Source: Deroplatys truncata (lineage: Eukaryota; Arthropoda; Insecta; Mantodea; Mantidae). From it: a stretch of 64,000 nucleotides of DNA. Made by a program: the position numbers and the translations under genes. Where the stretch lies: contig CM060978.1 in assembly GCA_030765065.1 (NCBI GenBank), positions 110,107,192 to 110,171,191 of the forward strand, given 5' to 3'. Of the stretch, positions 59,547 through 64,000 are shown in pieces. Under the pieces are notes generated by a model. That model saw only the letters and a list, made by a program, of their open reading frames with translations, searched no databases and had not been told where the DNA came from. Each line of letters begins with the position of its first letter. The stretch's first letter is position 1.

Positions 59547-60362
59547 CTGATGTGTTACACTCACATGACTTTCTCTACTCTTGTACAAACTATTTTTACA
59601 AACGCTTATTCTCCATATGCTTCCTGTTAATCGAGATATCGATATGTTAATCTTATTGCTAATTTTCTTGTAGATGCAAGGGGAATTGGTAGGCTTTATC
59701 GATAGTCAAATATTTTAAGAGTTGGTTATGTGGAGTATTCCATTCTCGTTGCATTACCAGAACAAACAAACAAAAATGAATAAGGAATTCCCATTTGATA
59801 AAAGTATAAGTAGGAAAATTTAAGGGAATAACAAGCAATATCTCGAAAATGTTTCACTCAACAAACAAAAATGTATATGACATAAATTGTGTATTTTAAC
59901 GCTATCTACACTTTTGATGTAGTAAAATGTTGTCTATCTCTTATGGTTTACCAGTTATGCAAAGTCGTTTACAATGAAGAATACGTTTGGAGACATTCCC
60001 AGGAAATTGAAGATATACATTTTATTTTTCATGAAAGTATCTTAAATATATGATATTTTAATCAAAATCGTTAGAGCCATTTTTCAGAAAATTAAAATTT
60101 TCGAAAAATGCTCCATGTAAAGGGTATTCTGGGGTGGGGGATTTTCTTGAAAACCTTCGTGTCGCATCTCTGGAAGATACTGAACCTAAATACCAAGTTT
60201 GGTGTTTAACCACTGTTCGTTTCTGAGTTATGCTATTCATAGACAGACACACAGACGGACATGTTTCCAAAAATACCTTTTTGGGATTCAGGAGGCCTCA
60301 AGATATGTATTTCCTGTGAAATCTCGGTATAGAATTTACTATACGTAGTAGAGAAAGTAAAA
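59547..60362 (-). mobile_element. Family H copy nested in an opposite H copy
   Basis: The 3' end TCTGATGTGTTACACTCACA and 5' end ACTATACGTAGTAGAGAAAG are both intact. The insertion lies in an A-run of the older copy, after 'gttttaaaaaa' and before 'tctgatcatcgctta'. Confidence 0.85.
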
Positions 60363-60505
60363 ATCTGATCATCGCTTAAGCTTAAGCTATGTGTAAGCGT
60401 GTAATTAAAATTTTTCTCGATTAACAAGTGGATAAAAAATAAATTTTTATGAGGATAGTTGTAGAAGAGTGAATAGAGGAATTCGTGTGAATGCAACACA
60501 TGCAT

Positions 60506-61559
60506 TTCTTTATCTCTCCAACAAAAATGTCAATTTTATTCGGTAGACTTGCTAGATGTTCTTGTTCAGTAGACTATAAATATGAGCAACTGGCAACAGC
60601 CAAACTGACCTCTGCATCCCTTGGAGGAAGCTTCTGGCTTATAAATTGCAATTACTGTCTCAACTGGACAATATCATCTTGCAAGGGGATGAGATGTAGC
60701 CGACTTTGAACTGGTCCCGCCTTTTGTTTACGATTTCCAAACACCGAAAGGAGTTTGGTAAGCCAAATGTTAAACCGTTACGTAGTTGTCAAAGACTCAT
60801 AACGTATTCTTGTGGGGATGCGGTCATTACTGAGCTGCCCTGTTGCCAAATGCCGTGAGAACTGCCATGTTGTGGTGTGGGTGGAAGATTTAGGTGAGAT
60901 AAGAAAAGAGACTAGTAAGTAACTGTGACGGTGCTATGCATGTTCATATGTGGTGTGAATATTTCCAAGAGTTCCTTGTCAATGGTAGTCGTTTTAGTCA
61001 GACTTTTACTCAGAACTTGCGTATTTCTTACACCTATAAGTAAGTAGCGTAACTACGCCTTCTTGATTCGTTCTTCCACGAGCAACATAAATCAGAGATC
61101 GCAGATCAAGCTGACAAGCAGGAGTAATGGAAACCGCTCGTATCCAATAATGGCGAAGGACTATTACAGGATATATGAGGTCACAATGTTGTATCTATTA
61201 ACATGACAGTAATTCTGCACCAACGTCTGGTACCTATTTGTTTATTTGTTGATTTGCCAAACACGTCCGCTATGCATGAACCCATTGCATTTAAAATGTG
61301 TTCACATTAGTAAAACCAGTTGCTGATATTTACAACTTTCAATTTCACTCTTAAACGACTAAAAGTATTTGCAGCAAATATAGGAAGTTGATGTAGAAAA
61401 ACTGGACTAATATAGAAAAAAATTACTAAAAAGCAGTTAAAGAAGCATAAAGAAAAAGGAAAAATAATCGAAAAAGAGTGGGCTTAAGAATGTGGAATGA
61501 ATAAATACAAGAATCAGTTATAAATAAAAAAGAACCGCATAGAAAATTCCTCTAAATGA
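60506..61559. other. Unassigned stretch
   Basis: Frames up to 72 codons without motif. No repeat ends seen. Confidence 0.4.
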
Positions 61560-61885
61560 AAACACCTGAAATAAATTAACAATATCACAAATTACGAAAC
61601 GCAACAAAATCAATTACAAGGAGAGCACAGCAAGTATCCTGAGAGAATTTTATTGCCCAAGTAGAACATGACATAACATGCAGACAACAATTTGCATATA
61701 AAGTTATTAAAATGTTACAGAAAGACGTGAAGGATAGAGCTAATATAAATACTATTCGACAACAAGATGGATAAATTATTATAAATAATTGTGGTATAAG
61801 ACAGAAGAAATCCTAGAATAAACCAAAGAAAACGAAGACATTGATAACTCAGTAGGTGAAATCACAGTAGAAGAAAAAACATGCG

Positions 61886-61925
<40 letters not shown>

Positions 61926-63250
61926 GAAAATCTGCAGTACCTGACAGTTTCAACACAGAATTATTAAAACATGGAGAGACGAGCTATACGCCAGATTATT
62001 GAAATTTATAAGTAGGCAAGTGTTGGAAAAGTAAACAAATTCCAAAATCATTGTATAAAGTTAATCTAATCTCAAATTTTAAGCAAGACGAACAAATAAA
62101 TGCTGGAATTACCGAGGCATCACTCTCCTAAGCGCTGCTTATAATGTATACCCTAAAATAATCGATGCCCGGTTAGAAAGAATAACGAATCAACATTATA
62201 AGAAAACCAAAGTGATTTTAGAAAAGGATGTATTTTTCAGTAAATCAAATATCTGAAAAGAGAAAGGAATTTAATCTACAGACACACTTAGACTCCATGA
62301 ATTTAGAAAAGGTATACGACAGAGTAAAGAGAAAACTATCTTCGGAAATATTACAAAAGAAAGGATATCCTAAACATCTAATCAAAGTACTACAAAATAT
62401 GTATAAAAATAAAATAATTAGAAAATGGACGATTTCAGAGGAAATGAAATAACGGTTAAAGCAATGGTGGAGTTTGTCCCCGCAATGTTTTAATATATAC
62501 CTATACGGACGAATTTCTTAGATAAATAAAAGGTAAAATACCACCAGGAATCAGAATAAATAGGAATAATACAATGAATATGTATGCTGACGATTTATAA
62601 TAGTACAAGCAAAAAAATAGGAATTAATGTGCAGAAAACTGTTATTGAAGTAGGAAATGTTCTAGCAAAATATGGACTCCAGGTATCAATTAATAAAACA
62701 GTAATGGGCTTCCAAGGAAAGTACCCTCTAGGACCCAAAATAGTAATAAATAACGAAGTACTAAAACAAGTAAAAATTTAACTATTTAGGAGCAAATGTA
62801 ACATATCTAGACAACTAAAACATAAATTAAGGAAATCTCAAAATAACTGTGGAATATTAGAAACGGCACTAAAAGGAAGAACGAGAAAAGAAACTAGCTT
62901 AAAATGTTATAAGACAATGACGATTACAACCATTTCCAATGATTGTGAGAAAGAATGGGATAAAATAAATGGGGAGAAATGAGATACTTCAGAACTATTA
63001 GACGGTGCACAATATTGGATAAAATAAAATTTGAAGAAATCAGAGAGGGATTAGGCTTAGATTCTATAAATGACTAAATAAAGCAATATAGAGAAAGATG
63101 GAGAAAGTGATTGCAGAGGATTGACAATACCCGATATCCCAAAATGACAAATGAACAATAATCATATGGAAAAAGAGATACTGGAAGTTGGATGAGAAGA
63201 TGGAAGGAGACATAAGGGCGGAACAGGAGATTTCTCCTAATCCATGAGAG
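61560..63250 (+). mobile_element. LINE reverse transcriptase, decayed
   Basis: Scattered pieces of a non-LTR reverse transcriptase occur in order over three frames. NYRGITLLSAAYNVY lies at about 62110-62154. A 74-codon frame (62228-62452) has QISEKRKEFNLQTH, a degraded LEKVYDRVKR motif and KKGYPKHLIKVLQNMYKN. NMYADDL with the catalytic YADD is at 62577-62597, followed directly by stops. INKTVMGFQGK and KGRTRKET follow. Many frameshifts and stops make it inactive. A (GA)n run is inserted at 61889-61922. The clade is uncertain. Confidence 0.75.
61889..61922. repeat. (GA)n microsatellite
   Basis: About 17 uninterrupted GA units within the decayed LINE. Confidence 0.95.
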
Positions 63251-63334
63251 ATGATGATGTGTTAGCAAACGAATACCTTGACAAATATAATTTTGAAGAT
63301 GACTTTAATTTTAGAATACGAATGCGTTTAAAAG

Positions 63335-63520
63335 ATCTGATGTGCTGCATTCACACGACATTTTCTACCCACTCTTCCAAAACTATTCTTACAAAGGCTT
63401 ACTCTTCTATCTGCTAAACGACATTACGCATGTAGGTAAGCTAAAACGATAATCAGGTTTTTAGAAAGCGGATCAGTAAGTGACGGCTTTGAAATTCCAT
63501 GCTGCTTGCACGACTACGAG
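63335..63520 (-). mobile_element. Family H 3'-end fragment
   Basis: It starts AGATCTGATGTGCTGCATTC then ACGACATTTTCTAC and continues to 'gcttgcacgactacgagaaaa', where a second 3' end begins. Confidence 0.7.
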
Positions 63521-64000
63521 AAAACAAAATTCTGTGTTACATTCACATTCTACCCTCTATCGTTTATTGGTGGGTATAAAATTATTCTTACGAAAGTTTA
63601 TTTTTCTATCTACTTCATTTTAATCCAGATAAACCTTACATTACACATTTCCTTAGGATACGAAGGGAACAGTGATAATGTTTCCTTGCAATCGCAAGAA
63701 ACAACTAAAAATCGATGGGACTAGAGTGACAATATACTGAACAAATCCAAATATTAATATCTCGGAAATGGCTTATGCCACAAAAAAGTTATTTGAAATA
63801 AATTGTGTGTTTTAAACAGATCTACATTTTTGTGTGGTACTTTTCGTCTATCGCTGAACGTTTACCAATTATACAAAATTATATAAAATCCCTTCCGAAT
63901 GAAGAGGACTTCACATGCTAATGCAGGAAAATTCAAGATATACATTTTATTTGTCATGTAAATATCTTTAAAAACGGTATTTTAATCAAAATCGTTAGAA
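63521..64000 (-). mobile_element. Family H copy, cut by the window end
   Basis: The 3' end is 'aattctgtgttacattcaca'. The copy is readable through 'gaatgaagaggacttcac' and 'ttaatcaaaatcgttagaa' at the last base. The remainder lies outside the window. Confidence 0.75.

Larger units (their letters stand above)
58605..60505 (+). mobile_element. Family H copy interrupted twice
   Basis: The 5' end (degenerate 'cttagctgtagtaagtagag') is at 58610 and the 3' end ('gtagaagagtgaatagagga', 'gcaacacatgca') at 60460-60505. It is split by a reverse SINE-I (58877-59152) and by an opposite H copy (59547-60362). The remaining parts add up to an ordinary copy. It has (GA)n(TG)n at 58733-58769. Confidence 0.75.

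Noticed and set aside
5400-60400. CRISPR-like array because of regularly repeated blocks
   Set aside because: Repeats are ~900-bp mobile elements in both orientations with unequal spacing in a eukaryotic context.

Overview
The window looks like intergenic or intronic DNA from a large, repeat-rich arthropod genome, most likely an insect. It is AT-rich and has no bacterial features and no long open reading frame. It carries several tRNA-derived SINE families, non-LTR retrotransposon remains, a Penelope-like element, a Tc1-like transposase, hAT elements, Helitron-type repeats and many microsatellites. The SINE style and repeat load would suit a hemimetabolous insect such as a cockroach or termite, but nothing here fixes the species. 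I recognise no intact host gene, tRNA gene, rRNA gene or CRISPR array.

The dominant component is one non-autonomous repeat of about 900 bp, here called family H. About 25 whole or partial copies lie in both orientations and cover about a quarter of the window. In its sense orientation it begins with a T-run and ACTTTCTCTAC, has a short TG-rich microsatellite about 170 bp in, and ends with GTAGAGAAAGT, a small hairpin and CATCAGAT before another T-run. Short subterminal inverted repeats, a 3' hairpin, insertion at T-runs and no target duplication fit the Helentron-associated (HINE, DINE-1-like) group. Some copies are nearly identical and others badly decayed. Three copies sit inside other copies, always at A/T-runs.

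Layout: 1-4700 holds SINE-A copies and a small element with terminal inverted repeats. 4.7-8.5 kb has three H copies, one split by nested SINEs, and a fold-back palindrome. 8.5-12 kb is largely unassigned. 12-19 kb has four H copies, a 550 bp element with long inverted ends and three SINEs. 19-25 kb is mostly unassigned but holds a strong heat-shock-element cluster with a TATA box (22.9-23.1 kb) and a SINE with target duplications. 27.2-31.6 kb is a Penelope-like element arranged as a long inverted repeat, interrupted by a 2,359 bp hAT element (8-bp target duplication) and a 575 bp poly(A) retroposon (9-bp duplication). 31.6-39.6 kb has H copies and SINEs. 39.9-41.2 kb is a decayed Tc1-like transposon. 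41.4-52.2 kb contains a Helitron split by H copies, the densest H cluster (46.6-49.4 kb) and a 155 bp hAT MITE. 53-64 kb has a complete SINE-B, two LINE 3' ends, a nested H/SINE/H structure, a decayed LINE reverse transcriptase and two more H ends.

The parts do not form a pathway. They record repeated insertion, and the readable nesting gives a relative order of events.
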